Assembly (NCBI RefSeq): GCF_036231945.1
Contig: NZ_CP109599.1
Location: 7,529,501 to 7,593,500, forward strand
Direction: 5' to 3'
Length of the DNA stretch: 64,000 nucleotides
Source: Streptomyces sp. NBC_01429
Lineage (GTDB): Bacteria; Actinomycetota; Actinomycetes; Streptomycetales; Streptomycetaceae
Made by a program: the position numbers and the translations under genes. Positions 41,375 to 50,304 of this stretch are shown here, in pieces. The first letter of the stretch is position 1. Each line of letters begins with the position of its first letter. The notes beneath the pieces are model-generated. The model did no database searches. It was not told the origin of the DNA and worked only from the letters and a program-made list of their open reading frames with translations.

Positions 41375-41734
41375 CTACGAGACCTCCGGCAGCGCGTCCG
41401 GGACCCCGTCCAGTACGTCGATCGCGCCGCCGAGCCGGACCCGCGCCTGCCCGGTGGCGAGCGCGAACCGCCCCTGCGAGAAGTCCCGGGTGAGCGGGTT
41501 GACGCGGTACCTCTCCGCCGCCTTCGCCGCCCGGCGCACCGCCTTCGCCGCCCCCACGAGCCGCTCGGCCGCCTCACCGGGCTCCTCGCCGTCGGCCGTC
41601 AGCTCCGCCGCGCACCGGTCGATCTCCTCCGCGTGCGCCCCGAGGTCACCGGCCCGCTCGACGCCCCCGGGGCCGTCGACGACGCCGAGGGCGTCCTGGA
41701 TCTCCCGCAGCCTGTCCCGCAACTCGGTGCTCAT
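41375..41734 (-). CDS. Small helical hypothetical protein
   Basis: A 119-aa protein I do not recognise. It is almost wholly helical, rich in Ala, Glu and Arg (ELRDRLREIQDALGVVDG; AAERLVGAAKAVRRAAKAAERYR), with a final SQGRFALATGQARVRLGGAIDVLDGVPDALPEVS segment that could be a short sheet-helix cap. There is no signal peptide or membrane segment. The ATG at 41734 is the only reasonable start. It stands alone next to the LacI gene. Confidence 0.65.
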   Translation of the reverse strand: MSTELRDRLREIQDALGVVDGPGGVERAGDLGAHAEEIDRCAAELTADGEEPGEAAERLVGAAKAVRRAAKAAERYRVNPLTRDFSQGRFALATGQARVRLGGAIDVLDGVPDALPEVS

Positions 41735-41801
41735 CCGGCCAGCTTAGACCGACCGGCAATCGGGGGGCGGAGCCGGAGCGCCGCGCACCCCACCCGTGCT
41801 C

Positions 41802-42833
41802 CTACGCCGAGTCACGGACCACCAGCTCCGTCGGGAGCGTCACCGTGGAGGTCTCCTCCCCGCCGATCTGCGCGAGCAGCACCCGTACCATCTCCGCGCT
41901 GATCCGGTCCCACGGCTGACGGATCGTGGTGAGCGCCGGGCGGGTGTCCAGCGCCGCCGGGGAGTCGTCGAAGCCGCCCACCGAGACGTCCTCCGGCACC
42001 CGGCGTCCCGCGTCCTGGAGCGCCGTGAGCACGCCCTGCGCCATCAGGTCGGACGCGACGAACACCGCGTCGAGATCCGGGACGCGCCGCAGCAGCTCGG
42101 CGGCGCACGACTCACCGCTCGCCCTGCTGTAGTCCCCGGAGGCGATGAGCCGCTCGTCGGCCGCCAGGCCGGACTCGGCGAGGATCTCGCGGTAGCCCGC
42201 CAGCCGCTCGGTGCCTCCGGGGGTGTCCAGCGGACCGGTCACCGTCGCGATCCGGCGGCGGCCGGTCCGTACCAGATGGCGCACCATCTCCCGCGCGCCG
42301 TCCCGGTCGTCCGCCGAGACGTAACTGACCTTCGGACTCTGACCGAGCGGCTTGCCACAGGCCACCAACGGCACGCGTGCCGCGCGCAGTTGCTCGGCGA
42401 CCGGATCGCCGGAGTGGCTGGAGACCAGCAGCACCCCGTCCACATGGCCCGAGGTGATGTACCGGGCGATCCGGCGCCGTTCGTCCTTCGTGCCCGCGAT
42501 CATCAGCAGCAGCGGGATGTCGTGGGCGGCCAGCGCCTGCGTACAACCCCGCAACAGCACATTGAAGTTGGGGTCCTCGAAGAACCGCTCCTGCGGCTCG
42601 GTGAGCACGAACGCCACCGAGTCCGACCGGCCCGTGATGAGGCTGCGCGCGTGCCGGTTGACCACGTAACCGGTCCTGCGGATCGCCGCGTTGACGGCCT
42701 CCTGCGCCGCCGGGCTCACATAGTGGCCGCCGTTGAGTACCCGTGAGACGGTGCCGCGGGAGACCCCGGCCTCCCGTGCCACATCGTGAATCGTGGGCGG
42801 CTTGCGCCGGCCGTTGCTGCCCGTGCGGCTCAT
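41802..42833 (-). CDS. LacI-family regulator of the galactan locus
   Basis: A 343-aa LacI/GalR repressor: helix-turn-helix TIHDVAREAGVSRGTVSRVLNGGHYVSPAAQEAV at 14-47 followed by the hinge and a periplasmic-binding-like sugar domain with VDGVLLVSSHSGD and GGFDDSPAALDTRPALTTIRQP. It is the last gene of the leftward unit binding protein-permease-permease-LacI, starting 40 bp after the second permease. It most likely binds the CTGTGAGCGTTCACAG palindrome at 46164-46179 and is released by a galactose-containing oligosaccharide. The effector is an inference from the enzymes in the locus. Confidence 0.93.
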   Translation of the reverse strand: MSRTGSNGRRKPPTIHDVAREAGVSRGTVSRVLNGGHYVSPAAQEAVNAAIRRTGYVVNRHARSLITGRSDSVAFVLTEPQERFFEDPNFNVLLRGCTQALAAHDIPLLLMIAGTKDERRRIARYITSGHVDGVLLVSSHSGDPVAEQLRAARVPLVACGKPLGQSPKVSYVSADDRDGAREMVRHLVRTGRRRIATVTGPLDTPGGTERLAGYREILAESGLAADERLIASGDYSRASGESCAAELLRRVPDLDAVFVASDLMAQGVLTALQDAGRRVPEDVSVGGFDDSPAALDTRPALTTIRQPWDRISAEMVRVLLAQIGGEETSTVTLPTELVVRDSA

Positions 42834-42873
42834 ACCTGTCGTTCTTTCATGATCGTCGCTGTCGCGTCACGCG

Positions 42874-43794
42874 TCAGGACTTTACGGCCCCGGACAGCAG
42901 ATCCAGACTCCAGAAGCGCTGGATGACCAGGAACAGCGCGATCAGCGGCACCACCGCGAGCAGCGCGCCGGTGATCACCAGAGTGTAGAGGGCCGGGGTG
43001 TTGGCGCCCTGCTGGAGGAGTGTGTACAGCCCGAGGGTGACCGGGAACTTCTGGTCGTCACCGAGCATGATGTACGGGAGCAGGAAGTTGTTCCACACCG
43101 CGACGAACTGGAACAGGAACACCGTCACCAGCCCCGGCAGCATCATCGGCAGCGCCACCGACCGGAAGATCCGCCATTCACCGCCGCCGTCCATCCGGCC
43201 CGCCTCGACCACATCGGCCGGCACGGAGGCCGCCGCGTAGATCCGGGCGAGATAGACGCCGTACGGGGAGAGGATCAGCGGCAGCAGCACGGACAGATAG
43301 CTGTCGGCCATGTCGGCCTTCGCCATCAGCAGATACTGCGGTACGGCGAGGATCACCGGCGGCATCAGCACCCCGGCGAGCAGCACGTTGAAGATCGTCT
43401 CGCGGCCCCGGAAGCGGTAGACCGCCAGCGCGTAGCCGCTGAGCGCCGAGACGGCCGTCGAGAGCAGCGCGCCGAACCCCGCGTAGAACAGGGAGTTGGC
43501 CATCCACCGCCAGTACACCCCGTCGCGGTACGCGGACAGGTCGGCGATGTTGTCGGTGAATCCCGTACCGGGCAGGAAGGTGAAGGTGGAGAACAGCTCA
43601 CGGCCGGACTTGGTGGCGGCCACCACGATCCAGGCCACCGGCAGCAGGCAGTACGCGGCGCCGATCAGCAGCGCCGCGGTGGGCACCCAGGCGATCCGGC
43701 GCGCGTCCCGGGGAGCGCGGCGCGGCGGCCCCTGCGCCGTTCCGGGGGTGGTGCCGGCCGCGGGCGCGGTACGGCGGGTGGTGACAGCGGTCAC
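42874..43794 (-). CDS. Sugar ABC transporter permease (MalG-type)
   Basis: A 306-aa permease with six membrane helices. The EAA loop reads VVEAGRMDGGGEWRIFRSVALPMMLPGLVT in two parts, the site where the ATPase docks. It belongs to the carbohydrate uptake CUT1 group. The GTG start overlaps the stop of the first permease (GTGA), so equal synthesis is expected. No ATPase gene is in the locus, as usual in Streptomyces, where the shared MsiK ATPase energises such importers. Confidence 0.94.
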   Translation of the reverse strand: MTAVTTRRTAPAAGTTPGTAQGPPRRAPRDARRIAWVPTAALLIGAAYCLLPVAWIVVAATKSGRELFSTFTFLPGTGFTDNIADLSAYRDGVYWRWMANSLFYAGFGALLSTAVSALSGYALAVYRFRGRETIFNVLLAGVLMPPVILAVPQYLLMAKADMADSYLSVLLPLILSPYGVYLARIYAAASVPADVVEAGRMDGGGEWRIFRSVALPMMLPGLVTVFLFQFVAVWNNFLLPYIMLGDDQKFPVTLGLYTLLQQGANTPALYTLVITGALLAVVPLIALFLVIQRFWSLDLLSGAVKS

Positions 43795-44792
43795 GGGGTC
43801 TCTCCCTGGTTCGAACGGGAGCCGACGGTCTTGAGGAAGCCGAAGGACAGCGCGAGGGTCACGACGGCGATGACCACGGAGGTGGCCGCCGCCGAGTAGA
43901 TGTCGTTCTTGATGAAGGCGTCCTGATACACCTTCATCAGCGGTGACCAGGTCGTGGACAGCGAGTTGGTCAGCGGCTTGAGGGTGGTGGGCTCACTGAA
44001 CACCTGGAGCGTCGCGATGATCGAGAAGAAGAAGGTCAGCACGAGCGAGGGCGCCACGATCGGGATCTTGATCCGCAGCGCCGTCTGGAGCTGCGAGGCG
44101 CCGTCGAGCCGGGCCGCCTCGTAGATCTCGGCCGGGATCGAGCGCAGCGACGTATAGATCACGATCATGTTGAAGCCGGTGCCGCCCCACAGGGCGATGT
44201 TGGCCAGGGCCACGAACAGCGGTCCGCCGTCGAGCAGATCGGGCTGCGGCAGTCCGCCCTTGTCGAGCAGGTAGTAGAACGGGCTGACGTCGGGCAGGTA
44301 CAGGAAGCCCCACATCAGCGCCGCGATCACCCCGGGCACCGCGTACGGCAGGAAGATCGCGAGCCGTGAGAAGCCGCTCAGCCGGGTGCGCTCCGCGTCC
44401 AGCATCAGCGCGAGGACGAGCGCGAGCCCGAGCATGCAGGGCACCACGATCGCCCCGTACCCCAGCACCCGTACGGCGCTGGCGAGCAGCTCGGAGTCGG
44501 ACAGGGCGTCCGTGTAGTTGGAGAGCCCCGCCCAGACCTCGCTGCGCGCGCCCTTGCCCAGCCCCAGCCCCTTGACCTCGACCTTCCGCAGACTCAGGAA
44601 GAGCGCGTAGCCGATGGGGAGGGCGAAGAACAGCGCGAACAGGGTGACGGCGGGCAGCAGGAAGGCGTACGGGGCGTTGCGCACCCGGCGCCCGGCGCGA
44701 CCGCGCGCGGGGCGGGACGAGGTGGCACCGGTGGTCTCGGGGGCGCCCGGCGCGCGGCGGGGGCCGCGCGCCGGGCTCGTCTCGGTGGACAT
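43791..44792 (-). CDS. Sugar ABC transporter permease (MalF-type)
   Basis: A 333-aa permease with a Pro/Arg-rich head and six membrane helices. The EAA loop is EIYEAARLDGASQLQTALRIKIPIVAP in two parts. Partner of the MalG-type permease encoded directly downstream. Its ATG shares one base with the stop of the binding-protein gene (TGATG), so the three are coupled. Likely cargo is galacto-oligosaccharide released by the secreted galactanase of this locus, by analogy with the Bacillus subtilis gan system. Confidence 0.94.
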   Translation of the reverse strand: MSTETSPARGPRRAPGAPETTGATSSRPARGRAGRRVRNAPYAFLLPAVTLFALFFALPIGYALFLSLRKVEVKGLGLGKGARSEVWAGLSNYTDALSDSELLASAVRVLGYGAIVVPCMLGLALVLALMLDAERTRLSGFSRLAIFLPYAVPGVIAALMWGFLYLPDVSPFYYLLDKGGLPQPDLLDGGPLFVALANIALWGGTGFNMIVIYTSLRSIPAEIYEAARLDGASQLQTALRIKIPIVAPSLVLTFFFSIIATLQVFSEPTTLKPLTNSLSTTWSPLMKVYQDAFIKNDIYSAAATSVVIAVVTLALSFGFLKTVGSRSNQGETP

Positions 44793-46108
44793 CAGCCGGT
44801 GACCTCGAAGCCCTGCTTCTTGAGGTCGGCGACCGTGGCCCGCTGCATGGCGGTCAGCGCGGCGGTGAAGTCCGACTTGTTCTTGGCGGCCTGGGCGAAG
44901 GAGTCACGGAACTCGGTGTACGCGACGTTCACGTTCGGTCCCCACGCGGAGGGCGCCGCGGTCTTCGCGACGTCGGCGGCCGTGGTGAAGAAGTCCGGCT
45001 GGTTCGAGAAGTACTCGGGCGCGGTGCTCAGCGCGCCGCCCGTCTGCGCGGCGGTCGCGGCCGGGTAGATCCCGCCCTCCTTCACCAGCGCGGCCAGGGC
45101 GGCGCTGTCCGTGTTCAGCCAGGCGGCGAACCGCGCCGCGGCCTTCTTGTGGGCCGAGTCGTTGGTGACGGCGGTGGAGGAGCCGCCCCAGCTGCCGGTC
45201 TTCCGCTCGCCCTTGTTCCACTGCGGCAGCGGCGCCATGGCCCACTTGCCCTTGGTCTGCGGCGCGGCGGTGGTCAGGGTGCCGGGGGCCCAGACGGCGC
45301 TGACCCACGCGATCTGCTTGCCGGTGTTGAGCGCCTTGTTCCAGGACGGGGTGTACATGGGCTGGTTGTCGATGGAGCCGTCCTTGACCAGACCGCCCCA
45401 GAACTCCGCGACCTTCTTCGTGGCCGCGTCGTCGATCCCGACCTTCCAGGACTCGCCCTCGGTCGTCCACCACTTGGCGCCCGCCTGCTGCGCGAGTCCG
45501 GCGAAGAGCCCGGAGTCGTTGCTGGAGAACGTGGTGAGGGCCTTGGAGGGGTCCTGCTTCTTCAGGGCGCGCGCGGTCGCCGCGAACTCGTCCCAGGTGG
45601 TGGGCACGGTGAGCTTGTACTTCTTGAAGAGGTCCTGGCGGTAGTAGAACATCATCGGCCCGGAGTCCTGCGGCACCGCGTACACCGCGTCCGTACCGAG
45701 CGTGGTCTGCTGCCAGACGCCCGGGGCGAACGCGCTCTCGGCGTCCTTGACCTCGCCGGATATGTCCGCCAGGACATCATTGCTGACCAGGGTGGGAAGC
45801 GCCTGGTACTCGGCCTGCACCAGATCCGGGGCCTTCTTGGCCTTGGCCGCGGTGATGATCTTGGTGACCAGGTCGTCGCCGGACGCCTGCTTCTTCACCG
45901 TGACCTTGATCTGCGCCTTCTTGCCCTCGGTGGCGTTCCAGATGTCGGCCACCTTGTCCATCCCCGGTGCCCAGGCCCAGTAGGTGAGCGAGACGGGCCC
46001 GCCGGCCTCCGAGTCGTCGTCGCCCGAGCCGCAGGCCGCGAGGCCGGTCGTGCCCAGTGCGATGGTGAGGGACGTGGCCACGAGGCGTCGTCGCGTCGTG
46101 AATTGCAT
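44792..46108 (-). CDS. Extracellular sugar-binding lipoprotein of the galactan importer
   Basis: A 438-aa family 1 solute-binding lipoprotein. The signal ends in LAAC with Cys26 as anchor. The mature part has the MalE-like pattern (SLTYWAWAPGMDKVADIWNA; YQALPTLVSNDVLADIS; DSGPMMFYYRQDLFKKYKLTVPTTWDEF), with several surface Trp for sugar stacking. GGGAG lies 7 nt before the ATG at 46108; the frame is open upstream but the lipoprotein signal fixes this start. First gene of the leftward operon, under the promoter and LacI operator at 46164-46206. Confidence 0.94.
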   Translation of the reverse strand: MQFTTRRRLVATSLTIALGTTGLAACGSGDDDSEAGGPVSLTYWAWAPGMDKVADIWNATEGKKAQIKVTVKKQASGDDLVTKIITAAKAKKAPDLVQAEYQALPTLVSNDVLADISGEVKDAESAFAPGVWQQTTLGTDAVYAVPQDSGPMMFYYRQDLFKKYKLTVPTTWDEFAATARALKKQDPSKALTTFSSNDSGLFAGLAQQAGAKWWTTEGESWKVGIDDAATKKVAEFWGGLVKDGSIDNQPMYTPSWNKALNTGKQIAWVSAVWAPGTLTTAAPQTKGKWAMAPLPQWNKGERKTGSWGGSSTAVTNDSAHKKAAARFAAWLNTDSAALAALVKEGGIYPAATAAQTGGALSTAPEYFSNQPDFFTTAADVAKTAAPSAWGPNVNVAYTEFRDSFAQAAKNKSDFTAALTAMQRATVADLKKQGFEVTG

Positions 46109-46163
46109 GGTGTTACTCCCCTGACGAAGGTCTCCGCCATGGATGCGGCAGACCGGCCATGCT

Positions 46164-46179
46164 CTGTGAGCGTTCACAG
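46164..46179. promoter_or_regulatory. LacI operator of the galactan locus
   Basis: CTGTGA-GCGT-TCACAG, 6-bp arms with a central CG, a typical LacI-family site. It overlaps the -10 and start region of the leftward promoter and lies 150 bp before the rightward GH42 gene. Confidence 0.8.
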
Positions 46180-46206
46180 TAGAGAAACTTTCCGGACACT
46201 TGTCAA
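46178..46206 (-). promoter_or_regulatory. Promoter of the sugar-binding protein operon
   Basis: On the minus strand TTGACA (46206-46201), 17-nt spacer, TCTACT (46183-46178). The -35 is perfect. The spacer holds the palindrome GAAAGTTTC and the -10 overlaps the LacI operator. Confidence 0.65.
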
Positions 46207-46331
46207 TGGTTGTTCCTGTGCGCTTATGTTGGATCTGCAACGCCGTCCCTGTGTGTGCACGTTCCCACACCGGGTGTCGGTCACCGTTCGATCGCCGCTC
46301 AACCGCCGCACGCTGCACAGGAGGCACATCC

Positions 46332-48353
46332 ATGCCGGACACCACCCCCCACGGACTCGACGGACTCGCGTTCGGCGGGGACTACAACCCCGAACAGTGG
46401 CCCGAGTCCGTCTGGCAGGAGGACGTCCGCCTCATGCGCGAGGCCGGCGTCAACCTGGTCAGCGTCGGCATCTTCTCCTGGGCCATGCTGGAGCCCGAGC
46501 CGGGCCGCTACGAGTTCGGCTGGCTCGACCGGGTCCTCGACCTGCTCCACGAGCACGGCATCCGCGTCGACCTGGGCACCCCCACCGTCGCCCCGCCGGC
46601 CTGGTTCTACCGCGCCCACCCCGAGGCGCTGCCCGTCAGCCGGGAGGGCACGCGGTACGCCTTCGGCTCGCGCGGCGCGATCTGCCACAGCTCGCCCGCG
46701 TACCGCGAGGCCGCCGCCACCATCACCGAACTGCTCGCCCGCCGCTACGCCGACCATCCGGCGCTGGCCATGTGGCACGTCCACAACGAGTACGGCGTCC
46801 CCGTCAGCGCCTGCTACTGCGAGAACTGCGCCGCGCACTTCCGGCGCTGGCTGGCCGCCACCCACGGGAGCGTCGAGGCGGTCAACGCGGCCTGGGGCAC
46901 GGCCTTCTGGGGGCAGCGCTACGCCTCCTTCGAGGAGATCGAACCACCCCGCGCCACCCCCACCGTGTGCAACCCGGCCCAGCGCCTCGACTACGCGCGC
47001 TTCGCCGACGCCACCATGCGGGAGAACTTCGTCCGCGAACGCGACCTGCTGCACCGCCACGCGCCCGGCGCCCCCGTCACCACCAACTTCATGACCGCCC
47101 TCAGCCAGTGTGACTCGGTCGACTACTGGGCCTGGGGCCGCGAGGTCGACCTCGTCACCAACGACCACTACCTGATCACCGACGGCCGGCGCACCCACGT
47201 CAATCTCGCGATGGCCGCCGACCTCACCCGCTCCGTGGCCGGCGGCGCCCCCTGGCTGCTGCTCGAACACTCCACCAGCGGTGTCAACTGGCAGCCCCGC
47301 AACCCCGCCAAGGCGCCGGGCCAGATGGCCAGGAACAGCCTCGGCCACGTGGCGCGCGGCTCCGAGGGCGCGCTGTTCTTCCAGTGGCGCCAGTCCCGGC
47401 GCGGCGCCGAGAAGTTCCACTCGGCGATGCTGCCGCACGCCGGCACCGAGAGCCGCGTCTGGCGCGAGGTCGTCGGACTCGGCGCCGCCCTGGACAACCT
47501 GGCGACGGTGCGCGGTACGAGGACGGTCGCCGACGCCGCCATGGTCTGGGACTGGCAGTCCTGGTGGGCGCAGCGGCTCGAATGGCGGCCGAGCGAGGAC
47601 CACGACGCGCGCGAGCGGGCCGACACCTTCTACGAGACGCTCTACGACCGGCACCTGACCATCGACTTCGCCCACCCCGAGGCCGATCTGTCGGCCTACC
47701 CCCTGGTCGTGGTGCCCGCCCTCTACCTCGCGACCGAGGCCACGGGCGAGAACCTGCGCCGGTACGTCGAGAACGGCGGCACCCTCGTCGTCTCGTACTT
47801 CTCCGGCATCGTCGACGAGCACGACGCCGTGCACCCCGGCGCCCACCCGGGCCCGCTGCGGGACGTCCTCGGGCTGACCGTCGAGGAGTTCTCCCCGCTC
47901 GGCGAGGGCGAGCGGGTCGGCCTCACCGGGCCCGACGGCGCCGAACTGACCGGGGACGTGTGGACCGAGTTCGTCGTCCCGCAGGGCGCCGAGACGGTCT
48001 GGACCTACGCCGACGGGCTCGCCGCCGAACGGCCCGCCGTCACCCGGCACCGGCTCGGCGAGGGCACGGCCTGGTACATCTCCACCCGGCTGGACGCCGG
48101 CGCCCTCGACACCGTCCTCGCCGCCGCGTCCGAGGACGCCCGCCTCGCACCGCGCGCCGAGCTGCCGCGCGACGTCGAGGTGGTACGCCGCGGCGGAGAG
48201 CACGGCGAGTACCTCTTCGCCATCAACCACTCCGACACGGACGCCAAGGTGGCGCTGCCGGCCCACGGAACCGAACTCCTCACCGGGGAACGGGCCGCGG
48301 GCAGGCTGGGCGTACCGGCGGGCGCGGTACGTGTCGTACGGCTCGACGCCTGA
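46332..48353 (+). CDS. GH42 beta-galactosidase
   Basis: A 673-aa intracellular beta-galactosidase. The TIM barrel shows HNEYG with acid/base Glu153 and LLLEHSTSGVNWQ with nucleophile Glu312. Cys118 and the cluster Cys161, Cys163, Cys166 match the family's structural zinc site. A trimerisation domain and a small beta domain follow. No signal peptide. It would cut beta-1,4-galacto-oligosaccharides brought in by the divergent ABC importer. AGGAGG stands 7 nt before the ATG at 46332; the frame is open to 46200 without such a site. Confidence 0.95.
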   Translation: MPDTTPHGLDGLAFGGDYNPEQWPESVWQEDVRLMREAGVNLVSVGIFSWAMLEPEPGRYEFGWLDRVLDLLHEHGIRVDLGTPTVAPPAWFYRAHPEALPVSREGTRYAFGSRGAICHSSPAYREAAATITELLARRYADHPALAMWHVHNEYGVPVSACYCENCAAHFRRWLAATHGSVEAVNAAWGTAFWGQRYASFEEIEPPRATPTVCNPAQRLDYARFADATMRENFVRERDLLHRHAPGAPVTTNFMTALSQCDSVDYWAWGREVDLVTNDHYLITDGRRTHVNLAMAADLTRSVAGGAPWLLLEHSTSGVNWQPRNPAKAPGQMARNSLGHVARGSEGALFFQWRQSRRGAEKFHSAMLPHAGTESRVWREVVGLGAALDNLATVRGTRTVADAAMVWDWQSWWAQRLEWRPSEDHDARERADTFYETLYDRHLTIDFAHPEADLSAYPLVVVPALYLATEATGENLRRYVENGGTLVVSYFSGIVDEHDAVHPGAHPGPLRDVLGLTVEEFSPLGEGERVGLTGPDGAELTGDVWTEFVVPQGAETVWTYADGLAAERPAVTRHRLGEGTAWYISTRLDAGALDTVLAAASEDARLAPRAELPRDVEVVRRGGEHGEYLFAINHSDTDAKVALPAHGTELLTGERAAGRLGVPAGAVRVVRLDA

Positions 48354-48492
48354 GCCGAGGGCCGGCGTCCGGCGCCACCCGGCTCCACCTCCTGCCCCAC
48401 CCCCCACAGCGCTCCACCGCTCGGCACGTCGCACCACCCGGCACCACCATCCCCACCCCACCCGCCCGCATCCGGTCGAAGGGACATCGACG

Positions 48493-50076
48493 ATGCACCG
48501 CGCACCACGCTCCTGGCACACCCCACTCAGAGCCGCCGCGATATCCGCCCTGGGCGCACTCCTCCTCACCGCGCTGCCCGCCCAGCAGGCACAGGCCGCG
48601 TCCACCCTCACCAACCCCGGCTTCGAGGCCGACTCCACCGGGACGGCCACCCCGACCGGCTGGGGCACCTACTCGGCGGCCGGACAGAACGCCGCCTCGT
48701 TCACCGAGAGCGGCGGCTACAGCGGCAACCGCCGGCTGAGCCACTGGTCGGCCTCGGCGTACAAGGTCGAGACCTACCAGGCCCTCACCGGGCTGAGCGA
48801 CGGCACGTACACCCTCAGCGCCCGGGTCCGCTCCAGCGGCGGCCAGAACTCCGCCTACATCGCGCTGCGCAACTGCGGAAGCGCCGAGCAGCGCACGGAT
48901 CTCCCGGTCACCCCCAACGGCCAGTGGATCCGTATCGTCACCTCCATCCGGGTGAGCGGCGGCAACTGCACCGTCAGTCTCAACTCCGACGCGCACGCGG
49001 GGGAGTGGGCCAACTTCGACGACCTCACCTTCGCCGCGGGCTCCACGGGCCTGGCCATCAAGGGCGGGGACCTCTCGACCCTCCCCAAGAACGAGGCGTT
49101 CGGGGCGACCTACCAGAGCGCCACCGGCGCGAGCGGCAACGCGCTGGGCATCCTGCGCGGCGCGGGCATGAACTACGTCCGGCTCAAGGTGTGGGTCAAC
49201 CCCGCCGACGGCTACAACAACAAGACACGCGTCCTGGCACTGGCCAAGAGGGCCAAGGCCGAAGGCATGAAGGTCCTCGTCGACTTCCACTACTCGGACC
49301 GCTGGGCCGACCCCGGCCACCAGACCAAGCCGGCCGCCTGGGCCTCGCACTCGTACAGCCAGCTGCGCACCGATGTGTACGACCACACCTACGACGTCCT
49401 CAACGCCCTCAAGGCGCAGGGAAACACCGCCGACATGGTGCAGATCGGCAACGAGATCAACGGCGGTATGCTCTGGCCGGAGGGCTCCACCAGCAACTGG
49501 ACCCAGCTCGCCGGGCTGCTCACCTCGGGCGCCCAGGCGGCCAAGGCCGTCTCCTCGTCCACCCGGGTCGCCCTCCATCTGGCCGAGGGCGGTGACAACG
49601 CGGGCACCCGCTGGTGGTTCGACCAGGCGGTGTCGCGGCAGGTGCCGTTCGACGTGATCGCGCTCTCCTACTACAGCTACTGGCACGGCCCGCTCTCCGG
49701 CCTCCAGGCCAATCTGGACGACGCGGCGGCGCGTTACGGAAAGCCGGTCATGGTGGCCGAGACCGCGTACGCGCACACCCTGGCCAACGGTGACTTCCTG
49801 GAGAACAACATCGCCACCTCCTCCCAGCTGGCGGCGGGTTACCCGGCCACACCGGCCGGGCAGGCGGCCAACCTGCGCGACGTGATGAACGTCGTCGAGG
49901 CGGTCCCCGGCGGCCGCGGACTGGGCGTCGTCTACTGGGAGCCCTCGTGGACGGCCGTGAAGGGCAGCGGCTGGGACCCGCAGGACCCCGCCTCGGGCAA
50001 CGCCTGGGAGAACCAGGCGCTGTTCGGCTACGACACCAAGCTGCTGCCGGCGGCGGGATGGTTCGCGCACAGGTAG
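48493..50076 (+). CDS. Secreted GH53 endo-beta-1,4-galactanase with N-terminal carbohydrate-binding domain
   Basis: A 527-aa exported enzyme. A Sec signal (AAAISALGALLLTALPAQQAQA, cleavage near 35) is followed by a beta-sandwich binding domain of about 145 residues (LTNPGFEADSTGTATPTGW ... WANFDDLTF) and a GH53 barrel. In the barrel IGNEINGG gives acid/base Glu321 and MVAETAY gives nucleophile Glu423; the KNEAFGATYQS and LVDFHYSDRWADPGHQ stretches are diagnostic. It cleaves arabinogalactan I or pectic galactan outside the cell. It lies 139 bp after the GH42 gene, probably co-transcribed. AAGGGAC precedes the ATG. Confidence 0.95.
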   Translation: MHRAPRSWHTPLRAAAISALGALLLTALPAQQAQAASTLTNPGFEADSTGTATPTGWGTYSAAGQNAASFTESGGYSGNRRLSHWSASAYKVETYQALTGLSDGTYTLSARVRSSGGQNSAYIALRNCGSAEQRTDLPVTPNGQWIRIVTSIRVSGGNCTVSLNSDAHAGEWANFDDLTFAAGSTGLAIKGGDLSTLPKNEAFGATYQSATGASGNALGILRGAGMNYVRLKVWVNPADGYNNKTRVLALAKRAKAEGMKVLVDFHYSDRWADPGHQTKPAAWASHSYSQLRTDVYDHTYDVLNALKAQGNTADMVQIGNEINGGMLWPEGSTSNWTQLAGLLTSGAQAAKAVSSSTRVALHLAEGGDNAGTRWWFDQAVSRQVPFDVIALSYYSYWHGPLSGLQANLDDAAARYGKPVMVAETAYAHTLANGDFLENNIATSSQLAAGYPATPAGQAANLRDVMNVVEAVPGGRGLGVVYWEPSWTAVKGSGWDPQDPASGNAWENQALFGYDTKLLPAAGWFAHR

Positions 50077-50141
50077 CCACCCCCGGCGACCGGCCGAAAG
50101 CCGGTCCCCGCCTCCGGGGTGCCCGCCGGCCGGGCCCCGTC

Positions 50142-50170
50142 GTCCCGCTCCCCCCACGGGGGAGCGGGAC
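50142..50170 (+). terminator. Terminator after the galactanase gene
   Basis: Perfect 12-bp stem GTCCCGCTCCCC (50142-50153) and complement (50159-50170), 5-nt loop, 65 nt past the stop. Confidence 0.75.
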
Positions 50171-50304
50171 TGTCCGGTGTTCGCCCCTCGTGGTCCGTAC
50201 CAGCGGCCGGTGACAACGGTCTTTGCCGAACACACTGTTACGCTCACGCTCCTCGCGGCGGTGGGACGACCGGCGCGGGTGAGAACAGACAAAGGAGCGG
50301 CTCC

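Noticed and set aside
46253..46272. Second LacI-like site (TGTGTGCACGTTCCCACA) in the galactan intergenic region
   Set aside because: Spacing between half sites differs from the clear operator at 46164-46179, so it was not called.
46299..48668. Leftward open frame of nearly 800 codons opposite the GH42 gene
   Set aside because: Antisense shadow of the beta-galactosidase; no motifs or ribosome site.
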